Of a DNA stretch of 64,000 nucleotides, positions 29,568 through 37,423 are shown in pieces. The stretch spans positions 1 to 64,000 of the forward strand of contig JACQEP010000021.1 of assembly GCA_016200485.1 (NCBI GenBank). The letters run 5' to 3'. The notes under the pieces were generated by a model. It saw nothing but the letters and a program-made list of their open reading frames with translations, was not told where the DNA came from and did not search any database. Numbering within the stretch: position 1 is the first letter of the stretch; each line of letters starts with the position of its first letter. This stretch comes from Gammaproteobacteria bacterium (GTDB lineage Bacteria > Pseudomonadota > Gammaproteobacteria > Tenderiales > Tenderiaceae). Both the position numbers and the translations under genes were made by a program.

Positions 29568-31841
29568 TTAAGTCCTCAACCCGATTGCTGTATCAATGCT
29601 GTTGGGTGGAAAACGGCGCCAAGACCAGCCCGCCACTGCTAGCCACAGCAACGCACCTATAGTACCGCCGCCGCCCGTGCCGCCAAAATTCGTGCTGCCA
29701 TCTCCGGCGCCTTTGATTTCAGTGGTCTGGCTGGCGGTGTTGTTGGCGACGAACGCGTCTATCTGGCCACTAGAGACAGGGATGTCAACTATTGCCGTGA
29801 CCGTAATTGTCCCGGCTACAGTAGGGGTTACGTCTATAAAGACCTGTTTTTTATCCTGGGCAGCAATGAGGCCGAGTGAACAGGTGAGAGTATAGTTTGC
29901 AAAACTGCAAGAATTCGCGGGTTTTACAGTATTCAGCCGTAGTTGTGCCGGTACATTGATGGTGAGTATTGCGTTGTTGACGTCTATGGCGTCATACAAA
30001 TTTGTGACCGTTATGGTGTAGGTATTTTGTTGATTTACGGTAGCCGGATCATATCTGTCAGTCACTGTAGTCTTGAGATCGACATAAGTATTTCCAGCGG
30101 CTGTGCCGGCGTTGTATTCGTAGGCGCCGATATCGCATAGATTACGCAAGAGGTTACGTTGGTCGATCAGCGGGCATGGGTTTGCAACATTACTGGGAAT
30201 TGCATCGATCGCGGGACTGCCTGCCAGGAGTTGATGGGTCTTGGTGGTCGTCCCTGGGGCGTTGACTTGGAGTGTCTCGTCTATCTGCAGCGATGGATTC
30301 GTGTTGTTATTGAGGTTGGTGCGATCAGAACCCGCGGTTAAGTCGCAGCTAGCGTCACCGCTAATGTTGTAACCATTGGAAGCGATGTAGGCGGCATAAC
30401 CGGCCGAGCCGGCACAAACGCCAACAGCGGCGCCGTTGACCTGGTTATTGTTGCTATAGGTGCCATCGGCGAGGATGCTGTTGGTGATGACCACATCCGG
30501 ATTATTGGGGGCAACGCCAGGATTGGTATTGTATACCGAGAGTTCGTTACCGCCCGTGGCGCCACGCGCATCACAATTGCCGACACCCAGAGTACAGGGC
30601 ATGGCTTTATTGTTGAAGATCGTCACGTTGGTCAGCGTGACATTACGGGTAGTAAAGATACCGCCGCCGCCACGGCTAACATTCTTGCTGATGGTGACAT
30701 TGGCGATATCAATGTTGCCCAGACCAGAGTTGTAAATTCCCCCCGCATCATAACCGACTGCAGTACCGTTCACATCTTTCGTCTGATTTTCATTGACGGC
30801 GCTGCGCTGTAACGTCATCGGGCCGAGGTTGAAAACACCGCCGCCAATACCACCGATGGCAATTTGAGCGCCACCAGGATTGTTGGGATCTTGTCCCAGG
30901 ATCTGCTGGGCAGTATTAAACTCGATGGCGGCGCCGATGGTATTGGTGGTGCCGTTATTGCCGTTTTGAGGTTCGTTATAAATCCCCCCACCTAAATTGG
31001 CGATGTTGTGGTCGATGGTGGCTTGGCCAACATTAAGATACCCCCCCAGATTGGCGATACCGCCACCACCGCCCTTGGCAGCGCTGTTGCTAGTGATAAA
31101 GGTATTAGACCGGATATTGGTCGTGCCTTGATTGCTGAGACCGCCACCGGCAAGTGCCGTGTTGGAGCTAACAGTGCTGTTCGAAAGCGTCAATGTTCCA
31201 TTCGGACCGACATGGATGCCACCACCAAGAGTGGTGAAAAAATCAGCAGTGGTCCCGGTGACGGTATTGTTTTGAATTCGACAGTCGTTGATGGTGACGG
31301 TGCCGGAGTCTATTAATACCCCTGCACCATTGAAAATCGTAGCATTACTATTTTCTTCGGTAAGACCGTTCGTGATAATTAACCCGGTGAGTGTGACAGT
31401 TGGGTTGCCGGATGCGAGATGGAATACGCGGTCGCGCGTGGCAAGCACACCGGCGCTGATGGTGGTGTAGTTGACGCCGCCGGTGCTGTTGCCACCGTTA
31501 CCGAGGATATCGACGCTATCGGTGATATCAAGGTCGCCGGTCGCGGCGGCATCTTCGTTTCGGCCTACAATGCTAAGACTGATCGTTCCCAAGGGAAGAG
31601 TAATGGTATCTTTGCCGGGGGTGGCGTTCGCCTGCTGAATAGCGGCGCGTAACGAGCAATTTCCGTTGTTATCAGCGCAGGCTGCGTTGTTTAAATCTGC
31701 GTCTATCGAGTCGCTAAAGATGTTGACGGTAAACGATGCAGCATATGCTGCCTGGGGGGCAAGGATGTTTACGCCAATTGCAGCCGACAAGAAAACCAAG
31801 TACCGCGCCCAGCGGGCGGGAGTGTGAATCGATGCTGTCAT
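29568..31841 (-). CDS. Surface parallel-beta-helix protein with CSLREA-type start and GlyGly-CTERM-like tail
   Basis: A 757-residue exported protein. Residues 1-34 are a signal peptide ending AYA. DADLNNAACADNNGNCSLRA is a CSLREA-type domain start. Residues about 130-480 hold many Asn/Gly-rich turns (GGGI, NNTVTG, GGGLSNQGTTNI) typical of right-handed beta-helices. CPLIDQR with CDIGAYEY closes the helix, as in choice-of-anchor-Q proteins. A DUF11-like Ig domain follows (about 600-700). The C-terminus has GGTGGGG, a hydrophobic helix and RR, as in GlyGly-CTERM rhombosortase substrates, but 14 residues follow the Arg pair. It is probably surface-displayed or secreted. No sortase gene is in view. 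Confidence 0.8.
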   Translation of the reverse strand: MTASIHTPARWARYLVFLSAAIGVNILAPQAAYAASFTVNIFSDSIDADLNNAACADNNGNCSLRAAIQQANATPGKDTITLPLGTISLSIVGRNEDAAATGDLDITDSVDILGNGGNSTGGVNYTTISAGVLATRDRVFHLASGNPTVTLTGLIITNGLTEENSNATIFNGAGVLIDSGTVTINDCRIQNNTVTGTTADFFTTLGGGIHVGPNGTLTLSNSTVSSNTALAGGGLSNQGTTNIRSNTFITSNSAAKGGGGGIANLGGYLNVGQATIDHNIANLGGGIYNEPQNGNNGTTNTIGAAIEFNTAQQILGQDPNNPGGAQIAIGGIGGGVFNLGPMTLQRSAVNENQTKDVNGTAVGYDAGGIYNSGLGNIDIANVTISKNVSRGGGGIFTTRNVTLTNVTIFNNKAMPCTLGVGNCDARGATGGNELSVYNTNPGVAPNNPDVVITNSILADGTYSNNNQVNGAAVGVCAGSAGYAAYIASNGYNISGDASCDLTAGSDRTNLNNNTNPSLQIDETLQVNAPGTTTKTHQLLAGSPAIDAIPSNVANPCPLIDQRNLLRNLCDIGAYEYNAGTAAGNTYVDLKTTVTDRYDPATVNQQNTYTITVTNLYDAIDVNNAILTINVPAQLRLNTVKPANSCSFANYTLTCSLGLIAAQDKKQVFIDVTPTVAGTITVTAIVDIPVSSGQIDAFVANNTASQTTEIKGAGDGSTNFGGTGGGGTIGALLWLAVAGWSWRRFPPNSIDTAIGLRT

Positions 31842-31964
31842 CTCTATACCCGTCGCCTCTTAATGGTAAGACACATAAGACCACTGCCTTACCAATTAGA
31901 CAAGACCTAACCCCTCCGTTTCCCTCTAGGGAGTAAAGCAAAGGGTGTTAAGCGCACACATCAA

Positions 31965-31998
31965 TTTGTATAACAAACTGTTGTTAATGTTATACAAA
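31965..31998. promoter_or_regulatory. Candidate operator: perfect 10-bp inverted repeat
   Basis: TTTGTATAAC (31965-31974) and GTTATACAAA (31989-31998) are exact complements 14 bases apart. The same ten bases TTTGTATAAC occur at 36264-36273, at nearly the same distance upstream of the paralogous gene (281 and 293 bases). The binding protein is unknown. Confidence 0.5.
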
Positions 31999-32161
31999 TA
32001 CCCCTGTATTGTCAAGAGAGTCCTATAAAATTACTGGTTTTATAATGAGTTACCCAATTTATAAGTATTCAGAGTTTACCTCAGGGCCTCAAGTTTGTGA
32101 AGGAACGGTATTGAAATCAGAGTTTTTTAAGGGCCAGCCCTTAGATTAATGGTTAGTTAGA

Positions 32162-32185
32162 CCGATAACCCCCTAGTTGCCCTAG
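32162..32185 (+). promoter_or_regulatory. 24-base block shared by both large lipoprotein leaders, copy 1
   Basis: CCGATAACCCC-C-TAGTT-GCC-CTAG matches the block at 36458-36481 at 21 of 24 positions. The start ACCGATAA resembles the FliA -10 consensus GCCGATAA, but no good TAAAGTTT lies 11 bases upstream. It is followed by a short stem (TCGAA/TTCGA). Function unknown. Confidence 0.45.
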
Positions 32186-32245
32186 ATTCGAATCTTTTCG
32201 AGGGGGCGTTATTTACCATTTGTTTATGGCTCGGGGTTAATCAAG

Positions 32246-34960
32246 ATGAATAAGCAATGGCCATTAAAGATGGTGGCTGTGACCATGGTTCTGGCGGGGT
32301 GTGGCGGGGGTAATAGCAGCTCGACGGGTTCGTCGGCGACCGGTTCGTTGAATAGTTCAGGTGAGGTGTTGTCGTCGCTGACGCGCGGTTTCACCTTGCC
32401 ATCCGAGATATCAGCCGTTCCCGCCGATGCGACGGCAACTGCTGCTTCGCTAAGGAGTAGCCGTAATCTGTTTTCTCAGTTGCGCGCGTTGACTGTAGGA
32501 ACTACTGATTCTGACTACAATAAGGCGACGACCGCGCAATCCATCGAAGAGCGAACGCTCGAGCAGTTCAGCATCATCGAAACCATCATGAAGTCTTTGG
32601 CCCAGACCAATTATTCTGATCCCGCCAATATCAATCAAGGCCCGTACAAGGCGATGGTGGCATGGGAGGAGCAGGGACAAGGCGGGCGCGACATCAAGAA
32701 ACTGGAGCCCTGGGTTACCGACTCACGGTTGATCGTTGGGACAAGCCCGAATGGTAATCTGATCGATATCAACCGTATTCTGGTGTGGATTACCGAAGAA
32801 GATCCGAGAAACCCTGGCAAGACACGTTTGACTAAAGTGGAGTTCAAGATTTACAGCGCGGCTACTTTTAATGCGGCGGGTGAGGTGGTGGACTATGGCG
32901 AGTGGGATATCAATGCCAAGTTTAATGACGCGGGTACGGATTATTTCGCCGCTTCATCACGTAAACAAGGTGGTATCAGCCTGCTGAAGATGCATATGAC
33001 AGGTGAGTGGCCGATGAGGGCTATTTTGTATCGAGCTGGCGCGGCGGGATTCGGCCAAGTCGAATATCCGGTGTGTAATGGTCCCTGCGGGTCGACGCCA
33101 ACGACAAGGATTGCCAAATATTCCTATAACAAGGATTATCTCGCGGTAAAGGATGGACTCAATGCAGTGGTCTATAAAGACCGTGCCAGCAAGGTCAAAA
33201 TGACGCGCCGTTATGGATTGTTTTATAAAGCTGCGGATGCTGCTAACAACATTGCCGCAGGGGATAGTGTGGAACGCCACAAACAGTTTGGATTCCCCGT
33301 GACCTATATAGATGCCAATGGAACGCAATTTGGTTATTACGGTGCTTGGCAGGGGCGTCATCAGTTGTGGGGTGGTCAAAGTGGTATCCAGGCTGGCACT
33401 ACGGTCACCCGGCAAGATTTCGGTGCCAATGCCACGCCTATGACTTATACAGTTTCGCCGACGTTTACGGGTACCTTGACCAGACGTGCTTACGTCACGG
33501 GCACGTTGGCGGATATTCAAAATATTCCGTTTGAGATCTGGATGAACAAACATCTGGAGCTGAAGTACAACGGAGCGGCATGGGAGACATGTCCCGGCTG
33601 GTGGGATTACAGTGGTGGCGGTGCTCCAGTGTGCAAGGATTTTAACGGGGGCACACCCGCGCTCGTTGCGTTTAGTGATTTTGCGTTATTGCAGGTGGGT
33701 GCCAATGACCGCAAGATGGTGAATATCATGCGGAATAATGCGGGTACGATGCAACCGTATGTTTATCTTGCCGCCGATCCCGGGGGTATTGGTTACACCG
33801 TTGCTGGTTTTTATCCTGCGCTGGCATCACTGAATGGCGGCTGGCAGGCAACCACCGGCGGTATTTATACACCGGCCAACGGTGATCAATTGATGATAGA
33901 TATCGGTGGTTCGATTTATATTGAATTTAACAGTGTCGCCCAGGCATGGAAGCAAAAGAAATTGCTTAGCTTCGATCAGCAGACGTGGACGCCAACTTTC
34001 GACCCTGCGGGGAATACCAATTTTACGCCTGATCTGGGTCGCGAGTATTACATCAACGCCAATGGTGTGAATTACGTGGTGAAGAAAATTGCCGCAGGAT
34101 TGCCGGAGACTAATGCAAACAATGAGGTGAAGCTCGAGTTACAGACGACAGCCAATCCCCGGAATATAAAGTCGGCAGATCCAAAGTACATTTTTCCCCC
34201 GAATTTTCATCATTTCGCGTCACATTGGGAGCCAAAGGTTCATTTTTCTTTCGATAGCGACCCGTTGAGCAGCAAGTTCATGAATCTAGTGTATCTGACA
34301 GATGATCCCAATACTGCGGCTAATGATGTTGGTAGTGTTCTGGCGGAAGGGCAATGGGGGCTGTGGGCGTACAATGTGTCCGGCCAGCCGATTGATGTCA
34401 GCGGCAATGCGCTAACCTTGAATGCCGCTGGTTTTCCTAGCGGGGCGCCCGTAGAGTTTAACTGGGAATATTCAGCTGCTGGTGGTTGGGGCGCGCAGCA
34501 ATATCTGATCGATGCCAATGGCAACTATGTGTTGTTGAGTGACCCGGTGCCAATTACTGTTCCGATTAATGCAGCAGTCGATAACGCCGGGACTCCGGTT
34601 GCCAAGCCGCTATCATTGCAATTCGATGGCTGGATGCACGGCTTGCCGGATTTGTATCGTGATCTGGAAGTGAATAACTGGACCATGAGCACAGCTATTT
34701 CCGACAAGATTATTAGTATTCCAGCGGATACCGAGGTGAGCGATGGTTCGGTAAGTTATTACGTCAAGCCATTGGAAGTCAGTGTGTTCCTGAATGTGGT
34801 GACGTTGGTAGATATTGCTAATGCCGGAAAGATCGCACCTGATATTGATCTGGCGAGTCTGGCAATCTTGAGTACCGTGCCGATGTTCACCGAACACAAG
34901 ATGGGTGATATGCCTGCCAATGTGGTGACCAGGTACTCGGAAGGCAATCCAGTTCAATAA
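32246..34960 (+). CDS. Large lipoprotein of unknown function, paralogue A
   Basis: A 904-residue predicted lipoprotein. The lipobox LAGC places the lipidated Cys at residue 19, followed by a flexible GGGNSSSTGSS tether typical of outer-membrane or surface lipoproteins. The rest is rich in aromatic residues, Gly and Asn with short beta-strand patterns. Strong blocks shared with the gene at 36557 include EERTLEQFSIIE, YKAMVAWEE, KKLEPWV, YGAWQGRHQLWGG, FNWEYSA-GGWG-QQYL and LQFDGWMHGLPDLY. The CNGPC pair (about residue 278) could be a disulphide. I recognise no characterised family. RBS is CGGGGTTAATCAAG before ATG 32246. Neighbours suggest an accessory block of exported proteins. Confidence 0.75.
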   Translation: MNKQWPLKMVAVTMVLAGCGGGNSSSTGSSATGSLNSSGEVLSSLTRGFTLPSEISAVPADATATAASLRSSRNLFSQLRALTVGTTDSDYNKATTAQSIEERTLEQFSIIETIMKSLAQTNYSDPANINQGPYKAMVAWEEQGQGGRDIKKLEPWVTDSRLIVGTSPNGNLIDINRILVWITEEDPRNPGKTRLTKVEFKIYSAATFNAAGEVVDYGEWDINAKFNDAGTDYFAASSRKQGGISLLKMHMTGEWPMRAILYRAGAAGFGQVEYPVCNGPCGSTPTTRIAKYSYNKDYLAVKDGLNAVVYKDRASKVKMTRRYGLFYKAADAANNIAAGDSVERHKQFGFPVTYIDANGTQFGYYGAWQGRHQLWGGQSGIQAGTTVTRQDFGANATPMTYTVSPTFTGTLTRRAYVTGTLADIQNIPFEIWMNKHLELKYNGAAWETCPGWWDYSGGGAPVCKDFNGGTPALVAFSDFALLQVGANDRKMVNIMRNNAGTMQPYVYLAADPGGIGYTVAGFYPALASLNGGWQATTGGIYTPANGDQLMIDIGGSIYIEFNSVAQAWKQKKLLSFDQQTWTPTFDPAGNTNFTPDLGREYYINANGVNYVVKKIAAGLPETNANNEVKLELQTTANPRNIKSADPKYIFPPNFHHFASHWEPKVHFSFDSDPLSSKFMNLVYLTDDPNTAANDVGSVLAEGQWGLWAYNVSGQPIDVSGNALTLNAAGFPSGAPVEFNWEYSAAGGWGAQQYLIDANGNYVLLSDPVPITVPINAAVDNAGTPVAKPLSLQFDGWMHGLPDLYRDLEVNNWTMSTAISDKIISIPADTEVSDGSVSYYVKPLEVSVFLNVVTLVDIANAGKIAPDIDLASLAILSTVPMFTEHKMGDMPANVVTRYSEGNPVQ

Positions 34961-34983
34961 GTTAGGCCTGGAGCTGAGAAACA

Positions 34984-35009
34984 ACAAAGGGCGCCTAGGC
35001 ACCCTTTGT
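34984..35009. terminator. Bidirectional hairpin terminator between convergent genes
   Basis: Stem ACAAAGGG-C-GCC / GGC-A-CCCTTTGT with loop TA, 23 bases after the lipoprotein stop and about 20 before the stop of the convergent gene. The T content on the plus side is modest. Confidence 0.6.
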
Positions 35010-35028
35010 GTTATCTCACTTCAGACTA

Positions 35029-35913
35029 TCATCTTAGGAAATCATCATCCGCAGCGGTGACCTGCGTGGTTTCGTTTTCAATCCTCCAGGCGACATCGCG
35101 GCCAACATCACGGATGCTGCCGATCCACGCCTGCCGCAGCAGGGAGTGGAACCATGCTGCGGCTTCAGTGTGATGAAAGTTGACATAGGCCTGGAGGTCC
35201 TCATCGCTGGCATCACGGTAAACATATAGCGCATTGTTGATCACAAATTGCGATGCAGTTGCCAAGGATTGTTGTTTCCGGATGGCCGTTTGCTCGTCAA
35301 TGTCTTGCAGGCGCAGACGATTAGCGGGTTGATAGCCATAATTTAAAGTTTCAGCAATAACGCGATAAATACTGGCCTGCGTGGTGGCAACAAAATTGCT
35401 GCTATCGCTGGATTGATCCAGCGCGCGAATGAGGGCGATGCGTTTTTTGCTGGCCGGCGTCTGTTCCAGTTGACTCAGGTAAAGAGACATCTTGCGACTA
35501 GACTCAGGGTCGGTCGCGGCTGCGATTTCCATTTGGGTCAATCTGCGAATGACGGGAGCATCGAGTCCGGTCAGGTAGCTGCGGTAGCGGTCTTTATCGT
35601 AGTGGAGAATAAATTGGCGACTAAGCGCGGCCTGAATGTTCTGCGGATCAAAGGCGCTATTAAGATGATTGATCAGCTTGAGGAGGGTTTTCTGATCCAG
35701 GGTACTGGGTAATTTTTGCTGTTCCAGCTGTGCCTTCACCAACCACGGCATGGCGTTTAATTGAGCACTGACGCCGGATCGATCCAGGAGTTCGGCGATC
35801 AGTTGTTGGTCGTCAACGGTCGATTGAGTTTTGGCCCAGGCATTTGTCATTGGAAACAGTATGACAAACACGGCGCACACTAATCCCCAGACACAGGAGC
35901 GCTTCGTTAGCAT
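35029..35913 (-). CDS. Secreted helical protein of unknown function
   Basis: A 294-residue protein with a signal peptide (about residues 1-27, ending AWA) and an almost wholly alpha-helical mature part rich in Gln, Ala and Leu (QQLIAELLDRSGVSAQL, LDQKTLLKLINHLNSAF, QFILHYDKDRYRSYL). There are no Cys in the mature part, no lipobox and no membrane helix. The pattern is like helical periplasmic proteins of the DUF2059 kind, but I cannot confirm this. It lies convergent to one large lipoprotein and divergent from the other, with 643 bases before the latter. Role unknown. Confidence 0.6.
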   Translation of the reverse strand: MLTKRSCVWGLVCAVFVILFPMTNAWAKTQSTVDDQQLIAELLDRSGVSAQLNAMPWLVKAQLEQQKLPSTLDQKTLLKLINHLNSAFDPQNIQAALSRQFILHYDKDRYRSYLTGLDAPVIRRLTQMEIAAATDPESSRKMSLYLSQLEQTPASKKRIALIRALDQSSDSSNFVATTQASIYRVIAETLNYGYQPANRLRLQDIDEQTAIRKQQSLATASQFVINNALYVYRDASDEDLQAYVNFHHTEAAAWFHSLLRQAWIGSIRDVGRDVAWRIENETTQVTAADDDFLR

Positions 35914-36402
35914 AGGATTACCCCACCCTATAAAGAATTATTGTAACCATGTTGGCTACAAGCGCATTCGCTACCAGATCACCGCCGCATTTTATTGTGT
36001 TGCTGTGCGGTGTCTGCCCCAATTGCCTATGCACTATTAATAAATTATAGCACCTATATCCTAGTATTGAAAAGGGTATTGTGGAGATAAGGAATCGACA
36101 TCTACCGGGGAGAATTATTGACCCTATCAGTTATTTATTTACCCATTGTTCTTGACGATAAGCCATATAAATAAAACCTCTCACAACTTTGTTAGACAAA
36201 CTCCAAACCCGTTATTCCCCCTTAAATAGGTTGGTCGATGAAGAACGGTAAATATTCGGCTATTTTGTATAACAACTAATGGTGCTAAGTAAATAACTTC
36301 ATTTTGTCGGAATAATCAGCTAAAAATCCATATTTTATAGATAGTTATCTATATTGCCGGGTCGCAAGAGGGTGTCTGAATCCAACGGTTTTGAAAAGAA
36401 TT

Positions 36403-36418
36403 TGTGACCTACGTCACA
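36403..36418. promoter_or_regulatory. Perfect CRP/Vfr-type binding site
   Basis: TGTGA-CCTACG-TCACA matches the CRP consensus half-sites exactly with the required 6-base spacer. It is centred 146 bases before the ATG. If transcription starts just after the GATAAC at 36460-36465, the site lies near -61, a standard CRP activating position. A CRP-family gene is not in this window. Confidence 0.55.
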
Positions 36419-36457
36419 ACTTTGATTCATCCCCCCTTTTTCTACCGCTTCGCTTTG

Positions 36458-36481
36458 CCGATAACCCCATAGTTTCTCTAG
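36458..36481 (+). promoter_or_regulatory. 24-base block shared by both large lipoprotein leaders, copy 2
   Basis: CCGATAACCCC-A-TAGTT-TCT-CTAG. With the preceding G it gives GCCGATAA, an exact FliA -10 match, but the -35 position (TTTTCTAC) does not fit TAAAGTTT. It is followed by a GC-rich stem-loop. It may be a promoter element or a conserved mRNA leader structure. Confidence 0.45.
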
Positions 36482-36556
36482 GTGCGGGGCTCCTCCCGCG
36501 AGTCAGAAGCGCATTAATCTGGTTTACAAGCAGATTTTTTAATTCGGGGGTAACTA

Positions 36557-37369
36557 ATGAATAAGCAATGGGTAATTAAGGCAGTGGCGGCAAGCGTGGC
36601 TTTGGCTTTGACAGGTTGCGGTGGTGGCAGCAGTTCGGGTTCCTCTGGCAGCACAACTACGCGTGCGTATACCTTGCCGACGGATATATCTGCGATACCG
36701 GCTTCAACCTCATCCGCCGCTTCACTGCGCGCGGCATCATTGATGGGACGGTTGGATCGCGCAGCGTCAGATCTTTCGTCAGCGTCGGATTACAACCAGG
36801 CGATGACCTCCAAATATGTGGAAGAGCATGCCCTGGAACAGTTCGCCATTATCGAACAGGTGATGAAGGCGCTGGCGCAGACCCATTATAACGATACTGC
36901 TAATCAGAATGGTGTTGCCTATAAGGCGATGGTGGCCTGGGAAGAGGAGGACAATGGCATCTCCATCAAAAAGCTGGAGCCGTGGGTGGTTAAATCCCAG
37001 ATTGTGAATGACGCACGTCCCGATGGCACTACCGGTAATCTTAACAAAGTACAGGCGTGGATCGAGGAGGATGACAGCGACAATCCCGGCCAGAAGAGAG
37101 TTATTCGCGCCGAGTTCAAGATCTATAGCGGCGCGACCTTCGATACCGATGGCACAGTGCTGACTTATGGTGAGTGGGATCTGAATGTCGCTTTTGGCAA
37201 TAATGCTACCAAGTTCTTTGTTGCTACGTCGAGGAACAACAATGGCACGCCGGAGTTGAAGATCAACGAAAATGAAGGGAACTGGTTCTCGCGGGCAGTG
37301 TTGTACCGCTCTGGTACTTCCGGTTACGGTAAGGTGGAGTATCCTGATTTCAGTCAATGCCATGCCTGA
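36557..37369 (+). CDS. N-terminal part of lipoprotein paralogue B, up to the TGA
   Basis: 270 residues that would be made if the TGA ends translation: signal peptide, lipidated Cys21, tether, and the first third of the protein (EEHALEQFAIIEQVMKAL, YKAMVAWEEEDNG, EFKIYSGATFDTDG). It would be exported and anchored but lack the conserved aromatic-rich core. Confidence 0.6.
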   Translation: MNKQWVIKAVAASVALALTGCGGGSSSGSSGSTTTRAYTLPTDISAIPASTSSAASLRAASLMGRLDRAASDLSSASDYNQAMTSKYVEEHALEQFAIIEQVMKALAQTHYNDTANQNGVAYKAMVAWEEEDNGISIKKLEPWVVKSQIVNDARPDGTTGNLNKVQAWIEEDDSDNPGQKRVIRAEFKIYSGATFDTDGTVLTYGEWDLNVAFGNNATKFFVATSRNNNGTPELKINENEGNWFSRAVLYRSGTSGYGKVEYPDFSQCHA

Positions 37370-37423
37370 CCTTGTACACCGCCTGCGGCATCAGCCTCTT
37401 ATGCCTATAATGCCGATTATCTG

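Larger units (their letters stand above)
31842..32245. promoter_or_regulatory. Divergent intergenic region between the surface protein and first large lipoprotein
   Basis: 404 bases without a gene. It holds a perfect 10-bp inverted repeat (31965/31989), a TGTGA half-site (32096-32100) and a 24-base block (32162-32185) also found upstream of the paralogous lipoprotein at 36557. A hairpin-forming TTGGTAAG/CTTACCAT pair (minus strand, about 31862-31897) lies in the leader of the surface-protein gene. The 12-bp palindrome AGATTCGAATCT follows the 24-base block. Confidence 0.5.
35914..36556 (+). promoter_or_regulatory. 643-base gene-free region upstream of the second large lipoprotein
   Basis: No coding capacity was found. 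The right half holds three elements in the same order and at similar distances as upstream of the paralogue at 32246: TTTGTATAAC (36264), a TGTGA site (36403, here a full palindrome) and the CCGATAACCCC block (36458). A GCGGG/CCCGC stem follows the last (about 36483-36500). The left half (35914-36250) is AT-rich with nothing recognisable. Confidence 0.5.

Noticed and set aside
32162-32200. GATTCGAATC resembles a tRNA T-loop sequence
   Set aside because: It is part of a 12-bp palindrome and no acceptor, D or anticodon arm can be built around it.
32041-32245. c-di-GMP (GEMM) riboswitch upstream of the large lipoproteins
   Set aside because: The conserved GEMM core sequences and tetraloop receptor are not present; only a short shared block is.
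35029-35913. Assignment of the secreted helical protein to DUF2059
   Set aside because: General helical pattern is similar but no diagnostic motif could be seen, so it is left unassigned.
36457-36464. Exact GCCGATAA as proof of a FliA promoter at lipoprotein B
   Set aside because: The region 11 bases upstream (TTTTCTAC) does not resemble TAAAGTTT, so it is kept only as a shared motif.
37370-37410. SECIS element after the TGA
   Set aside because: The only stem (CCGC-CT-GCGG) is too short and lacks a proper apical loop; selenocysteine remains only a possibility.
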